Below are positions 34,994 to 45,400 of a DNA stretch of 64,000 bases, in pieces. Both the position numbers and the translations under genes were made by a program. This stretch comes from Dryas octopetala (lineage: Eukaryota > Streptophyta > Magnoliopsida > Rosales > Rosaceae): contig OY992837.1 in assembly GCA_963921425.1 (NCBI GenBank), positions 13,241,896-13,305,895 of the forward strand, given 5' to 3'. Every line of letters starts with the position of its first letter. Position 1 is the first letter of the stretch. The notes beneath the pieces were generated by a model. The model saw nothing but the letters and a program-made list of their open reading frames with translations, was not told where the DNA came from and searched no databases.

Positions 34994-36827
34994 CTGCAAT
35001 AAGCCAAAGCAATTTCCTTTATCAAGCAATCACGCTTCCAAAATATGAAGATAGATCCACCATTAGAGTGAAAGGCAAAGAAATTAGGTTGGGATGAAAT
35101 AGAGAATAGATCAATCTGTAAACAATGGAAACCCTATCCTGAGTGAGAGGGTCGTATCAAAAAAACGAATTGGACCTGTGCTGAAGGGATTGAACAGCAT
35201 GATTTGCTGGATCTTGAACCTCGGATCATGAGTTGGCACTGCTGGCCATCCTGGTCCACAGCCATTTGGTTTACAGATTGGACCATATAGTAATTAATTT
35301 ATGATGCAAGTCTGAATAATTACTACCATCTCCATAACTATGAGTAACACAATATTTCAAAACACATTAATTGTAGCTAAACAAATAAACTTACTTTTCT
35401 TTTTTTAAAATGAAAGATAAAAGACCGCTTGTAACATTTCTTTTTGTGCTTTTGTATCAAAGGCTAAATTTAGCAATTCCTGCCAAAGAGCCGACATTTG
35501 AGGTGCCAAACCTGCCTATCAATGAGTCTTGGGGAGGATCAATTTATCATAATAAATTAATCATCCATTGAGCGGTGTCCCTTCCACTAAGCACTGTCAG
35601 ATCACTAAGGCCGACTTTCGTCCCTACATGATGGGTGGGTCTTGCAGTGAAGCTCCCTTTTGGGTGGGTCTACTGAGACTGTCCCTTGTCCCAAAGGGGC
35701 TGAAAAACAGTTGGAATTCTAGCTCTCCGGTAGTAGTGCATCACTGATGGCTTGATCTCCCTAGAAGAGGAGTTCTTTGCCAGTGGAGCATGCATGATAC
35801 AACTACTCCTCTATGTCAATGTTCTGGCTTTCAAGACACGAATGAGGAATGTAGAAGGGGAAGAGAGTTCCAGCAACAAATCCCGGATTTTAAAGTTAAG
35901 ACCTACCCTTGAACCTTCACCATAATCTGCGCAGGAAAGGCCTAAAACCAATCCCAGGGAACAGTGAAGCTTCTGTTTTATTTAAGTGACCTGATGCCCC
36001 AACTTAAAATGCAAAGTTTGGTTTATAATTACACTGGCAAGCTAATTACTAGATTACTAAACCTTTCATGGCCAAAAAAAAAAGATTACTGAACCTTAAC
36101 ATCACATTTTATATTAGCCAATCATGCCAAGAAATTCGACATGTAGTCCAGTTATGGAAAAAAGGGGCAGAGCTAATGACTAGCACCTATTTGTGCTGAT
36201 TCCTCTGAAGCTCTAGTTTGAGATATTTTACATGGGGGAATTCATACTATCTAAAGTTTGATTCTATGGAAGATTCTTCAGGAAGAGCTAATGATAAGCA
36301 GCTATGTGATCTGATTACTTTGAAGCTCTAGTCGTAGTGACTTCTTAATATGGAGGATGCATTACCATCCGAAGTTTTATTCTTAAGGGGAAGATCCATC
36401 TTTGATGGATAGACAACAAGTAGCTTTCAAGATAAGCATTAAAGGGAAAGAAATAATCCAATAAACAAAATAGCACCAGATTGAAAACAAAAATAAGGTC
36501 CCCTTACATCCCAACGCATCGCATGCTCCTCTAAAGTGACCTACACTGTTTTCTTTATGGCTACTTCAGGAGTCAAAGGTTTGTTTCACCAGGGACACAA
36601 AAAAGTTTTAGAAGTCATAAGCAAAGGATACAAGGTAATGGGATCATAGGTGGTTCACACAATTTCTTCTACTTAATTGTTGTTACTCATAGTAAGAGGA
36701 GTGTTCAATAGATATCGTTTACAAGAGTATTGTTTCTCAAATTTGTTTCCAATTCGGCACCATCTTTGCAGACATCTTCATTTTTTTGTTTGGCCGCTTG
36801 CAAAGATATTGTATAACTTTGTACAGT

Positions 36828-36870
36828 GTCCCACATCGGATGGTAACTTGAACGTTATTCTATTTATAAG
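36828..36870 (+). promoter_or_regulatory. USE + TATA promoter, RNA copy 1
   Basis: GTCCCACATCG (36828-36838) is a perfect plant upstream sequence element. TATAAG starts at 36865, leaving 26 bp between, the spacing of Arabidopsis U6 and other RNA polymerase III genes; polymerase II snRNA genes have about 10 bp more. Twenty-nine bases downstream lies the G that begins GCCGGGC. Confidence 0.88.
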
Positions 36871-36893
36871 CAAAATTTCAATGCTAGATGATC

Positions 36894-37104
36894 GCCGGGC
36901 TTAGTAGCGTAAGCCTGTGACCCAAGTGGGGGCATTAAGAGGGTTGGATAAGTCGCTTGTCTTGTTCGTGGTTTAAACTGGAATAAACACACTTGAAAAA
37001 GACAAAAAAATAAAAAAGTACAAAAATACAAAAAAAATTCCACGATCCCACAGTTGAAAAAAAAAAAACCAGGCAAGCAACCGACCTAGACAGCCCATTT
37101 TTTT
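36894..37104 (+). ncRNA. 7SL (SRP) Alu-domain-like RNA, copy 1
   Basis: Begins GCCGGGCTTAGTAGCG and continues AAGCCTGTGACCC, then GTGGGGGCATTAAG, the order and spacing of the plant SRP RNA Alu domain: hairpin, UGUNA turn that binds SRP9/14, second hairpin. The following GGGTTGGATAAGTCGCTTG pairs with the distal CAAGCAACCGACCTAGACAG as a helix-5-like stem. Between them lie only about 100 nt, mostly A-rich, with no S-domain motifs, so the RNA is about 205 nt instead of about 300. It ends in a run of eight T and has no internal run of four or more T. A working polymerase III gene is plausible. Confidence 0.72.
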
Positions 37105-38371
37105 TAACCATACAAGTCCAAATAATGACTATCCAAAGAAAAAGAATGACGACAAATTACTTCCATATAGATTAAAAATCAATATTTTCAAATGTTATAA
37201 TTTTACCATTTCTCCAAAAAAATATAGATAGAAAAACAAAGGCTGTTTGTAACGTTTCCTTCTAAAGGCTAATTTAACAATTCCAGTCAATTGTGTCAAC
37301 ATGATCCCATTGTTAAACTACAAGTCTTAGTATGGAATAAATGGTATCCTAATGGCAAGCTAGTAACTAGAATACTAGATCTATGAATATCAAAATTGTG
37401 AATGATAAATTAATATAATATTTCATTATAGAAGGGAGGGAAAATAGAAAACTAACGAAAATACTTACCTTCCCTAAATTTTATGGTTTATATCTCTTCT
37501 AAATTCTAATTATCAAAACTTGAAATCAATTTCAATTTTGAAAAAGGTTAAAGATGGAAGTGTATACTAATTTATGTCAATATGACGTGAATGATTACAC
37601 AGGTGGTATTGCTGGTCAATTTCATTTTGACACAAATATGATTATAGTACAGCCAAACCCCACTGATCTCATGGTGGATTCAAGTTGTGTTTTTCAAATC
37701 ATGTGGACAATTTCTACATGTAGTCTCACAATGGAAAAAGGGGGAAGAGCCAATTACTAGCACCTATTTGTGCCGATTCCTCTGAAGATCTAGTTCAATA
37801 TATTTTTCATTGGGGAATTCATACTATCTAAATTCTGATTCTAGAGAAGATCTTCTGGAAGAGCTCATGACAAGCATCTATGTTATCTGATTACTTCAAA
37901 GCTCTAGACCAAGGTATTTCTTTATATCGATAATGCATTACCATCTAAGATTATATTCTTTAGTGGAAGAAGATTCATCTCAGTGGGTACCAAACAAGAG
38001 GCTCAAATAAAATTCTTCAAGATCAGCATTAAAGGGACCCAACTAATCCAATAAACAAAATGTCACCAGATTGAAAGGAAAACAAGGGCTCCTTACATCC
38101 CAACGCATCACATGCTCCTTACATCAGGAGTCAAAGTTGTGTTTTACTATGGAAAGAAGAAAATGATTCAAAGTCATAAGCAAATGATACATGGACATGG
38201 AATCTTTGGTTGTTGAAACAATTTCTTCTACTTATATTTAGAGGAGTGTTAGATACATCTCGCTAATGAGTATTGCTTCTCAAATTTGTTTCCAACTCGG
38301 CACCATGTTTGCATAAATTTGCTTTTTTTTTTATTTGGGCTCCATGCAGAAATATTGTAACTTTGTACAAT

Positions 38372-38414
38372 ATCCCACATTGTTTGAAAACTTGAACTTT
38401 ATTCTATTTATAAA
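38372..38414 (+). promoter_or_regulatory. USE + TATA promoter, RNA copy 2
   Basis: ATCCCACATTG (one change from the consensus RTCCCACATCG) at 38372-38382 and TATAAAC at 38409, again 26 bp apart. Confidence 0.82.
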
Positions 38415-38437
38415 CAAAATTTCAACGCTAGAAGATC

Positions 38438-38650
38438 GCCGGGCTTGGTAGCATAAGCCTGTGACCCGAGTGGGGGCATTAAGAGGGTTGGATAAGTCGC
38501 TTGTCTTGCATGTGGTTTAAACCGGAATAAACACAGTTGAAAAAAGAAAAAAAAAATCCAAAAATATACAAAAATACAAAAAAATGACACAGTCCCTCAG
38601 TTGAAAAAAAAAAAAACCCAGGCAAGCAACCGACTTAGACAGCCTTTTTT
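38438..38650 (+). ncRNA. 7SL (SRP) Alu-domain-like RNA, copy 2
   Basis: Starts GCCGGGCTTGGTAGCATAAG, then CCTGTGACCCGAGTGGGGGC and ATTAAGAGGG. The helix-5-like strands GGATAAGTCGCTTG and CAAGCAACCGACTTAGAC are intact and the terminator is a run of about ten T. No internal T4. The A-rich middle differs in length from copy 1, while the paired ends are conserved. Confidence 0.7.
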
Positions 38651-39121
38651 TTTACCATACAAGTCCAAATAATGACTATCCAAAGCAAAAGAACGACGAC
38701 AGATTACTTCATATAGATTAGAGATCTATCTTTGCATATAATATAATTTTCCATTTCTCCAAACAAATAGAGATAGAGAAACAAAGGCTGTTTGCAACTT
38801 TTATTTCTAAAGGCTAATTTAATTATTCCAGTCAATTGTGTGACCATAATTCCCATTGTTAAACGGCAAGGACTTAGTAAGGAATAAATGGAATGACAAA
38901 GGCAATCTAGTTACTAGAATACTAAATCTATGAAAACAAAATTGTGAATGATAAATTCAGACTAATATATATTCTAGAAGGGAGGGAAATAGTAAACTAA
39001 AAAAAAATACTTACGTTTCCTAAACTTTATGGTTCACCATCTCTTCTAAATTCTAATTATTAAAACTTTAATTTCAATTTTGAAAACGGTTAAAAATGGC
39101 AGTGGATTCTAGTTTATGTCA

Positions 39122-39425
39122 ATATTTTTTTTTAAGGAACATAATTTATTGATTAATCAAATGAAAGGTACACAAACAGTAGACAAGAAGTCCAGTGACA
39201 GAAAGGAAAACTAACAACATAATAGCTTAGCTAAAACACCAACAGCTGAGAAACTATCTTATAACTGCTTTCCAATCTAGAAAAATAGCCGAAAGGGGTA
39301 AATCTTTGGATCCTGTGGAGACCGATGCCCAAAGAGAGGCTAAAACCTCACTCTTTCCCAAAGTTTCTCCACTCACACCCCTTTATAATTATAAAAAATT
39401 ACACGAATGTTTAATTGCCAAAAAA
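39122..39425 (-). mobile_element. 5'-truncated LINE 3' end (tentative)
   Basis: An insert that interrupts array unit 3. It begins with a T-run, the poly(A) tail of a minus-strand copy, then AAGGAACATAATTTATTGAT, typical of a non-LTR retroelement 3' end. Comparison with neighbouring units places the insertion after GTCAATAT; the unit resumes at ATATGACGCAAATG. No coding part remains. Confidence 0.55.
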
Positions 39426-40198
39426 ATATGACGCAAATGTTTACACAGGTAATAATGCAGGTTAACTTCATTTAGACACAAATTGATTATAGTGCACCCA
39501 AACCCACTGATCTCATGGTGGATTCAAGTTGTGTTTGCCAATCATGTCGAGAATTTCAACATGCAATCACGCTATAGAAAAAGGGGTAAGAGCTAATGAC
39601 TAGCACCTATTTGTGCTGATTCCTCTGAAGCTCTAGTTCAATATATATTACATAGAGGAACTCACACCATCTGAAGTTTGATTTTAGGGAAGATTCTTCT
39701 GGAAGAGCTAATGACAAGCATCTATGTGAACTGATTACTTTGAACTAGTCCAAGTTATTTTTTAATATAGAGTATGCATTACCATCTAAAGTTTTATTCT
39801 TAAGGGGAAGAAGATCCATCTCGGTGGGTTAAAGGGAAAACCTCACCACATTTAAAGCATAAACAAGGACCCCAAATTTCCAAACGCTTCGCATGCTCCT
39901 CTTAAGTGGCCTACCCTGTTTTCTTTATGGCTACATCAGGAGTCAAAGATGTCTTTCACCAGGGAAAGAAGAAAAATGATTAGAAGTCAGAAGCAAACAA
40001 TTCACGGTCATGGGATCATTCGTGGTTGACACAATTACTTCTACTTAATTGTTGTTACTCATAGTAAGAGGAGTGTTAAATACATATCATTTATGAGAGT
40101 ATTGTTTCTCAAATTTGTTTCCAATTCAGCACCATCTTTGCTGACATCTTCATTTTTTGTTTGGCCCCTTGCAAAGATATTGTATAACGATGTACAGT

Positions 40199-40241
40199 GT
40201 CCCACATCGTTTGGGAACGTGAACATTATTCTATTTATAAG
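40199..40241 (+). promoter_or_regulatory. USE + TATA promoter, RNA copy 3
   Basis: Perfect GTCCCACATCG at 40199-40209 and TATAAG at 40236, with 26 bp between them. Confidence 0.88.
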
Positions 40242-40264
40242 CAAAATTTCAATGCTAGACGATC

Positions 40265-40467
40265 GCCGGGGTTGGTAGCGTAAGCCTGTGACCCATGTGG
40301 GGGCATTAAGAGGGTTGGATAAGTCGCTTGTCTTGTACGTGGTTTAAACCAGAATAAACACAGTTGAAAAAGACAGAAAAAAAAATACAAAAAAATTCCA
40401 CGGTCCCACAGTTGAAAAAAAAAAAAACCAGGCAAGCAACTGACTTAGACAGCCCCCTTTTTTTTTA
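40265..40467 (+). ncRNA. 7SL (SRP) Alu-domain-like RNA, copy 3
   Basis: Starts GCCGGGGTTGGTAGCGTAAG, then CCTGTGACCCATGTGGGGGC and ATTAAGAGGG. Promoter, stem strands and T-run terminator (ten T after AGCCCCC) are all present and there is no internal T4. The seventh base is G where copies 1 and 2 have C, which would weaken the first hairpin by one pair. Confidence 0.7.
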
Positions 40468-40671
40468 ACCATACAAGTCTAAATAATGACTATCCAAAGC
40501 AAAAGAATGACAACAAATTACTTTCATATAGATTAAAACTAAATCTTTGCAAATGATATAACAATTTCTCAAGACAAATGCAGATAGAAAAACAAAGGTT
40601 GTCTTCATGTTTCCTTCTAAAGGCTAATTTATTAATTCCAGTCAATTGCGCGAACATAATTCCCAATGTTA

Positions 40672-41553
40672 AAAAGGGTATAATTGTCTTAGGAAATCAA
40701 TTCCTACGCATTTCCCAGAGGAAAGGGAATGTAAGATTCTCATGCCGGTGTTTGGTAATGCTGGGAAAGTAAACCTGGAATTACCTTTTTATATTCATTA
40801 CCATGTTTGGTTTGTACAAGAATAGGAAATAAACAAAATGTTCAGTTTTCCAATTATACCCTCATCTCTTATATATATACACAGGCTCCTTCTGTTGAGG
40901 TATACCTCAACTTATTTATGTTGAGGTATAACCTTGTTGGGGCCCACACAAGTCGTTTTGTGTCGATCCGAACCGTTCGCAAAGATCATCTTCATTGATA
41001 GATCATTCTTGCAAAAAATTAGTCAAATTGAAAATCATTTGCCTATCTAACTTTGATAAAACAAATGGGCGGTTTCATTGAAAATATTTGGTTCGTTCAT
41101 TTATTTGATCAAAGTTAGATAGGCAAATGATTTCCGATTTAGCTAATTTTTTGCAAGGATATCTATCAATGGAGATGTAAAAAATGAACGGTTCGATCGA
41201 CACAAAACGGCTCGTGTGGGCCCTCACAGGGTATACCTCAACATAAATAAGTTGAGGTATACCTCAACAGAAGGAGCCTGTATATATATATATATATATA
41301 TAATGTGAAGAGTTTGTTTTGGATAAAATTGGTATTATCAAATATTAAAAGGGGTATAATTTTCTTGAAAATAAATGTTTTCCGAGAGGGAAAACAAAAC
41401 CCAAGCTGAGAGGAGGGATCATTTTCCCCCCTTTGGGTGCATCAGATTCCCATGGGCCACGAAACTATTTCTCATGCCTGCACTTACCAAACATGAGAAT
41501 AAAATTATTTCTCATATCCACCTTTCCAAAACTTGAACCAAACGGGCCCCAAA
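40672..41553. mobile_element. Inverted-repeat element interrupting array unit 3, host of a nested fold-back
   Basis: The array sequence breaks after CCCAATGTTAAA and resumes at AAAGTCTTAGTTTGG. The block starts GGGTATAATTGTCTTAGGAA and repeats a related GGGTATAATTTTCTTGAAAA internally (about 41352). It ends ACCAAACGGGCCCC, a word common at plant MITE ends. Non-coding; superfamily uncertain. Confidence 0.6.
40881..41281. mobile_element. Near-perfect 400-bp fold-back element nested in the preceding element
   Basis: ACAGGCTCCTTCTGTTGAGG at the left is mirrored exactly at the right. The arms extend through TATACCTCAACTTATTTATG and GATAGATATCC-type words until they nearly meet around 41075, so nearly the whole element forms one hairpin. 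It sits in a (TA)n tract (40870-40879 and 41281-41302), which hides any target duplication. No open frame. Confidence 0.9.
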
Positions 41554-42152
41554 GTCTTTAGTTTGGAATAAATGGAGTGCTAATGGCAAGCTAGTTACTA
41601 GAATACTAAATCTATGAACATCGAAATTGTGAGAGTCAAATTCAGAATAATATTTCATTCTAGAATGGAGGGAAAATAGTAAACTAACAAATTCCTTACC
41701 TTTCCTAAATTTTATGATATACCGTGTCTCCTAAATTCTAATTATCAAAAATTAGAAACCAATTTCAATTTGATAATGGTTAAAAATGGCAGTGGATTCT
41801 AGTTTATGTCAATATGACAGGAACCATTACACCTGAAATATTGTAGGTCAACTTTTTTTTGACACAAACATGATTATAGCACACCCAAACCCACTAATCT
41901 CATCGTGTATTCAAGTTGTGTTTGCCAATCCTGTCGAGAATTTCAACATATAGTCCCACTAAGAAAAAGAGGGAAGACCTAATGACTAGCACCTATTTGT
42001 GCTGATTCCTCTGAAGCTCTAGTTCAATATATTTTACATACAGAAATTCATATTATCTAAAGATTGATTGTAGTGAAGATTCTTCTGGAAGAGCTAATGA
42101 CAAGCATCTACATGATCTGATTACCTTGAAGCTCTTGACCAAGTTATTTCTT

Positions 42153-43185
42153 GGCTTATTACTACTTTTGCCCCCTGACATTGCAATGAAATCTCAATTC
42201 ACCCCCTTTCGTTTCAATTGTCTCAATTTGCCACTTAATAGTACACATCGTGTTTCAATGCGCCCCTTCGGTTCAATTCCGTCATAATTGCCGTTAGCCT
42301 TGCTGACGTGGTGTCTACGTGGCATGGCATATTGGTCATTTCGACCAGTTTAGACCAATCAGCACCTCTCATTTTGCCACATAGACCCAAAGTGGGACCT
42401 ACCCCTTTAATTTAATACAAAACTTAAAAAATTAAAACAAAAATTAAAATAAAAAAAAATAAAAAATAAAAACCCCTCCCCCCCCCCCCCCGACCCCATC
42501 GCAATAGGCAAACATTGACAAGGAGGACGAGCATTAAAGGGGTTTCCTAAAAAGTTTCGCGGAATGGAGTGGAAGTGAGAGGAGGGGATTCGCTTTGGAG
42601 GCGAAACGGCACTGTTTTGAAGATGCAGGACACGTGGCACGGCGTTGAGGAGGGAAGTGGCGGCTGGACGTTGGTGATGGGTAAAGAAAAAGTGGAGACG
42701 AATATAAACAAGGCATTGGGTTTTGAGAGAGAAAAGCTGTGAATCTCTGGATGGGCTGCTTTTCAGATCCTTAAAACCTGAGCACTTCCAACAATTTTGG
42801 TGGGAGGGGGTGCGACAGTGCGATGGGGGAGGGGGAAGGGCTGGGTGGTGAGGGGGTGGCCTACGTCGGGGAAAGGGGTGGCCTGGGTGGAGGGGGAGGG
42901 TTTTTATTTTATTTTAATTTTTTAAGTTTTGTATTAAATTAAAGGGGTGGGTCCAACTTTGGGTCTATGTGGCGAAACAAGAGGTGTTGATTGGTCCAAG
43001 CTGGTCGAAATGACCAATATGCTCTGTCACGTAAGCAAGGCTAACAGAAGTTATGACAAAATTGAACCAAAAGGGCGAATTGAAACACGATGTGTACTAT
43101 TAGGTGGCAAATTGAGACAATTAAAACGAAAGGGGGTGAATTGAGATTTTGTTGCAATGTCAAGGGGCAAAAGTAGTAATAAGCA
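42153..43185. mobile_element. Mutator-like inverted-repeat element with 9-bp target duplication
   Basis: Ends GGCTTATTACTACTTTTGCC and, reversed, TGCTTATTACTACTTTTGCC; the arms match for about 300 bp. A perfect TTATTTCTT duplication flanks it (42144-42152, 43186-43194). GC-rich centre with a C-run (42478-42491) and G-runs; short frames here are not gene-like. It interrupts array unit 4. Confidence 0.92.
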
Positions 43186-43544
43186 TTATTTCTTTATATA
43201 GAGGATGCATTACCATTTAAGATTTTATTCTTAAATGGAAGAAGGTACCAAACAATAAGCTCAAATAAAATTCTTCATGATAAGTGTTATAGGGACCAAA
43301 TTAATCCAATAAACAAAACCTCACCAGATTGAAAGCAAAAACAAGGGCCCCTAATTTCCAAACGCATCGCATGCCCCTCTTAAGTAACCTACCCTGTTTT
43401 CTTTATGGCAACATCAGGAGACAAAGGTGTGTTTCAGCAGGGAAAGAAGAAAAATGATTAGAGTCATAAGCAAATGATTTATGGTCATGGGATTATTGGT
43501 GGTTGACACAATTTCTTCTACTTAATTGGTGTTAATTGTACTCT

Positions 43545-43587
43545 GTCCCATATTGTTTGGGAATTTGAACTTTATTCTATTTATAAG
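43545..43587 (+). promoter_or_regulatory. Degenerate USE + TATA, RNA copy 4
   Basis: GTCCCATATTG (two changes from consensus) at 43545-43555 and TATAAG at 43582, spacing still 26 bp. The upstream flank seen in other units (AAAGATATTGTATAAC) is missing. Confidence 0.7.
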
Positions 43588-43610
43588 CAAAAATTCCACA
43601 CTAGAAGATT

Positions 43611-43822
43611 GCCAGGCTTGGTAGCGCAAGCCTGTGAGCGGGGGGTGGGTTGAATAAGTTGCTTGTCTAGTACGTGTTTTAAACCAGAATAAACACAGTT
43701 GAAATAAGACCAAAAAAAAAAATAGAGAAAGACAAAAGACAAAAAATGACATGGTCCCACAGTTGAAAAAAAATTATAAAAAAAAACAGGCAAGCAACTA
43801 ACTTAGACAACCCATTTTTTTT
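43611..43822 (+). pseudogene. 7SL Alu-domain-like RNA, copy 4 (decayed)
   Basis: Starts GCCAGGCTTGGTAGCGCAAG, then CCTGTGAGCGGGGGGTGGG: about 20 bases covering the second Alu hairpin and the conserved GGGGGCATTAAG are gone. The distal stem is still paired: AAGTTG on the 5' side and TAACTT on the 3' side have both changed relative to AAGTCG and CGACTT of the other copies. A GTTTTAAAC word gives an internal T4. Probably dead, but it was structured before it decayed. A mobile element is inserted right after its terminator. Confidence 0.7.
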
Positions 43823-43824
43823 AG

Positions 43825-44217
43825 GCTAAAAGGCATTTTTGGTCCCTGTAGTTTGCCTGAACTTGCACATTCATCCCCATGGAGGTTTTTTTTTTTTCAT
43901 TTTTGTCCTTGTAGTTTCATTTGGTTACCAGTTTTTGTCCAAACTGTGAGTTGGGTTCATTTCCATTTTTGTTATCATTTTTTGTCCTTCTACTTTTATA
44001 TTGTTATCATGTTTTTCCTTGTAGTTTCATTTTGTTATCATTTTTGTCCTTGTAGTTTCATTCAGTTACCACAAAAATGGACTAAAATGAAACCCAGTTG
44101 ACAGTTTAGACCAAAAGTGGTAATATCAGATATTACAAGGACGAAAATGACAAAAAAATACTACAGGGATGAAAGTGCAAGTTGCGACAAACTCAGAGAC
44201 CATTAGTGTCTTTTCGC
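43825..44217. mobile_element. Short inverted-repeat element (0.4 kb)
   Basis: Left arm GCTAAAAGGCATTTTTGGTC and right arm, reversed, GCGAAAAGACACTAATGGTC continue pairing through AACTTGCACTTTCATCCC. The interior repeats TTTTTGTCCTTGTAGTTTCA words. It lies in the spacer just after RNA copy 4. No clear target duplication because the site is T-rich. Confidence 0.8.
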
Positions 44218-44784
44218 ATATTTTTCCCATAGAAGTCCAAATTAATGACTAATCAAAGAAAAAGAATGACTACACATTACTTCTATATAGATCAAGAAAT
44301 CTATCTTTGCAAATGATAAACTTTTACCCTTTCTCCAAACAAATATAGATAGAAATACAACAGTTGTTTGTATTGTTCCTTATAAAGGCTAATTTAATAA
44401 TTCCGGTCAATTTTGTGACCATAATTCCCAATATTAAAGTACAAAGTCTTAGTTTAGAATAATTGGAAAGCTAATGGCAAGGTAGTTACTAGAATACTAA
44501 ATCTATGAACACCGAAATTGTGAATGATATATTCAGACTAATAGTTCATTCTAGAAGGGAGGAAAGTAACACAAGTTCTTCTACTTAATTGCTGTTACTT
44601 ATGAGTGTTAAATACATCTCGCTAATGAGTACTGTTTCTCCAATTTGTTTCCAATTCCGCACCATGTTTGCAGACATTTTTATTTTTTTTCTTGGCTCCT
44701 TGCAAATATATTGTATAACTTTGTACAGTGTTGGGAACTTGAACTTTCTTCTACTTATAAGCATAATTTCCACGCTAGATAATT

Positions 44785-45031
44785 GCCAGGCTTGGTAGCG
44801 CAAGCCTGTGACCTAAGTGGGGGCATTAAGTGGTTTGATAAGTCACTTTTTTTGTACATGGTTTAAACTGGAATAAATGCGGTTGAAAAAAGACAAGAAA
44901 AAAGGAAAAAAGGAAGACAAAAAAAGAAGAAAAAAGGAAAAAAAGACCAAAAAATGACACGACCATGCAGATGAAAAAAAATAAAAACAAATAAAACCAG
45001 GCAAGCAAACGACTTAGACAGCCCTTTTTCT
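44785..45031 (+). pseudogene. 7SL Alu-domain-like RNA, copy 5 (promoter lost)
   Basis: Starts GCCAGGCTTGGTAGCGCAAG, then CCTGTGACCTAAGTGGGGGC and ATTAAG, so the Alu-like head is well kept. The USE is deleted, however: GTACAGTG runs directly into TTGGGAACTT. The 5' stem strand now reads GTCACTTTTTTTG, an internal T-run that would stop polymerase III. TATA (44756) and the final T-run remain. Non-functional. Confidence 0.75.
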
Positions 45032-45400
45032 TTTACCATAAAAGTCCAAATAATGACTATCCAAAGCAAGAGAATGACGACACATGATTCCATATACATA
45101 ATAAATCCATCTTTGCAAATGATATAGTTTTACCATTTCTCCGATCAAATATTATAGATAGAAAACAAAGGATGTTTATAATGTTTCCTTCTATAGGCTA
45201 ATTTAATAATTCCAGTCAATTGTGTGACTGCAATTCCCAATGTTAAACTACAAAGTCTTAGTTTGGAATAAATGGAACGCTAATGGCAAACTAGTTACTA
45301 GGATACTAACCCTATGAACATCGAAATTGTGAATGATAAATTCAAACTAATATATCATTCTAGAAGAAAGGGCAAATAGTAAACTAACGAAAAAGGGTCA

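Larger units (their letters stand above)
35300..45400 (+). repeat. Tandem array of five units, each ending in a 7SL-like RNA module
   Basis: Recurring landmarks in the same order define the unit: AGTCCAAATAATGACTATCC; GGCTAATTTAATAATTCCAG; AGCTAATGACTAGCACCTAT followed by TTGTGCTGATTCCTCTGAAG; GATGCATTACCATCTAA; TTTCTTCTACTTAATTG; and the RNA module. RNA starts lie at 36894, 38438, 40265, 43611 and 44785. Spacing is about 1.5 kb where no insertion intervenes. Units 3 to 5 are lengthened by a LINE fragment, two nested inverted-repeat elements, a 1-kb Mutator-like element and a 0.4-kb element. Divergence between units is moderate, so the array is not new. Confidence 0.88.

Noticed and set aside
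36828-37104. U6 or another spliceosomal snRNA
   Set aside because: The promoter fits, but the RNA lacks the U6 ACAGAGA and AGC boxes and any Sm site; the head matches the SRP Alu domain instead.
36894-40467. Plant telomerase RNA
   Set aside because: It is also polymerase III with USE and TATA, but no CTAAACCCTA-type template is present in any copy.
43853-44101. 82-codon Phe-rich frame
   Set aside because: Lies wholly within a short inverted-repeat element.
36894-45031. A SINE family derived from 7SL
   Set aside because: The copies lie in one tandem array with shared flanks and external promoters, without target duplications around each RNA.
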